Shown here: piece after piece, positions 63,991 to 64,000 of the stretch | How positions within the stretch are numbered: position 1 is the first letter of the stretch | How the letters are laid out: each line of letters opens with the position of its first letter | Origin: Pantanalinema sp. GBBB05 | GTDB lineage: Bacteria > Cyanobacteriota > Cyanobacteriia > Leptolyngbyales > Leptolyngbyaceae | NCBI GenBank assembly: GCA_016743235.1 | Contig: VRZD01000030.1 | Location: 21,092-85,091 of the forward strand | Direction of reading: 5' to 3' | DNA: 64,000 bases | The notes under the pieces: model-generated | What the model saw: only the letters and a program-made list of their open reading frames with translations | Told to the model about the DNA's origin: nothing | The model's database searches: none | Program-made: the position numbers and the translations under genes

Positions 63991-64000
63991 AAGCTTGAGG

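Overview
The window is chromosomal DNA from a cyanobacterium. The evidence is psbN and psbH of photosystem II, ntcA, gun4, a group 2 sigma factor, many cyanobacteria-restricted families (DUF751/Ycf33, DUF1824, DUF3084, DUF3747, DUF4278, an Asr1405/Asl0597-like protein) and frequent GCGATCGC (HIP1) octamers. PTPA-CTERM and PEP-CTERM surface proteins, a TPR-bearing Ser/Thr kinase and a cellulose-synthase-like enzyme suggest a filamentous, Leptolyngbya-like lineage; that placement is inference. I see no CRISPR array, tRNA, prophage, plasmid origin or intact insertion sequence.

Layout. 0.3-2.3 kb: sigma factor and hemC converge on a shared terminator. 2.7-8.5 kb: small proteins, a short-chain dehydrogenase, a PAS-CRP regulator coupled to a DUF2243 membrane protein, and long intergenic stretches. 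8.5-12.5 kb: SbcC/Rad50-like ATPase, cobO and a small hypothetical gene. 13.3-17.6 kb: deoxyhypusine-synthase-like enzyme (probably homospermidine synthesis), a DUF751-rbfA-GH3 operon and an SH3 protein. 17.9-29.1 kb: cellulose-synthase-like GT2, PTPA-CTERM protein, degenerate GAF kinase, a response regulator-rfaE2-gun4 run, icd and a PEP-CTERM protein. 29.4-34.1 kb: peroxiredoxin Q, C39 peptidase, sfsA, DUF4278 protein and Dps. 34.9-42.7 kb: dicarboxylate symporter, a hydrolase-binding-protein fusion, YetF-like protein, UvrD-type helicase and DUF1824. 43.2-52.8 kb: small proteins, a 2Fe-2S protein, an S2P-like protease, an FG-GAP metalloprotease, the TPR kinase and a DUF3747 protein. 52.9-64 kb: GH38 alpha-mannosidase, psbN/psbH, fabI, ntcA, a DUF3084 protein, a GTPase-NurA pair, and a 5S rRNA whose operon continues beyond the right edge.

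How the genes work together. Most are housekeeping genes: tetrapyrrole synthesis (hemC, gun4, cobO), nitrogen/carbon balance (ntcA, icd), photosystem II assembly (psbN, psbH), ribosome maturation (rbfA), fatty acid synthesis (fabI), oxidative defence (prxQ, dps) and DNA repair (SbcC-like, UvrD-like, NurA). Several proteins carry unusual architectures or lack residues their families normally need. Several intergenic regions carry perfect palindromes that could be operators. No single obvious new defence or mobile system is visible; the best leads are the hydrolase-binding-protein fusion, the operator-like palindromes near 26.1 and 29.3 kb, the degenerate kinase, and the GTPase-NurA pair.

Start codons were re-chosen where the longest reading frame began with TTG, GTG or ATT and a better ATG with a Shine-Dalgarno-like sequence lay inside; the reason is given in each entry.
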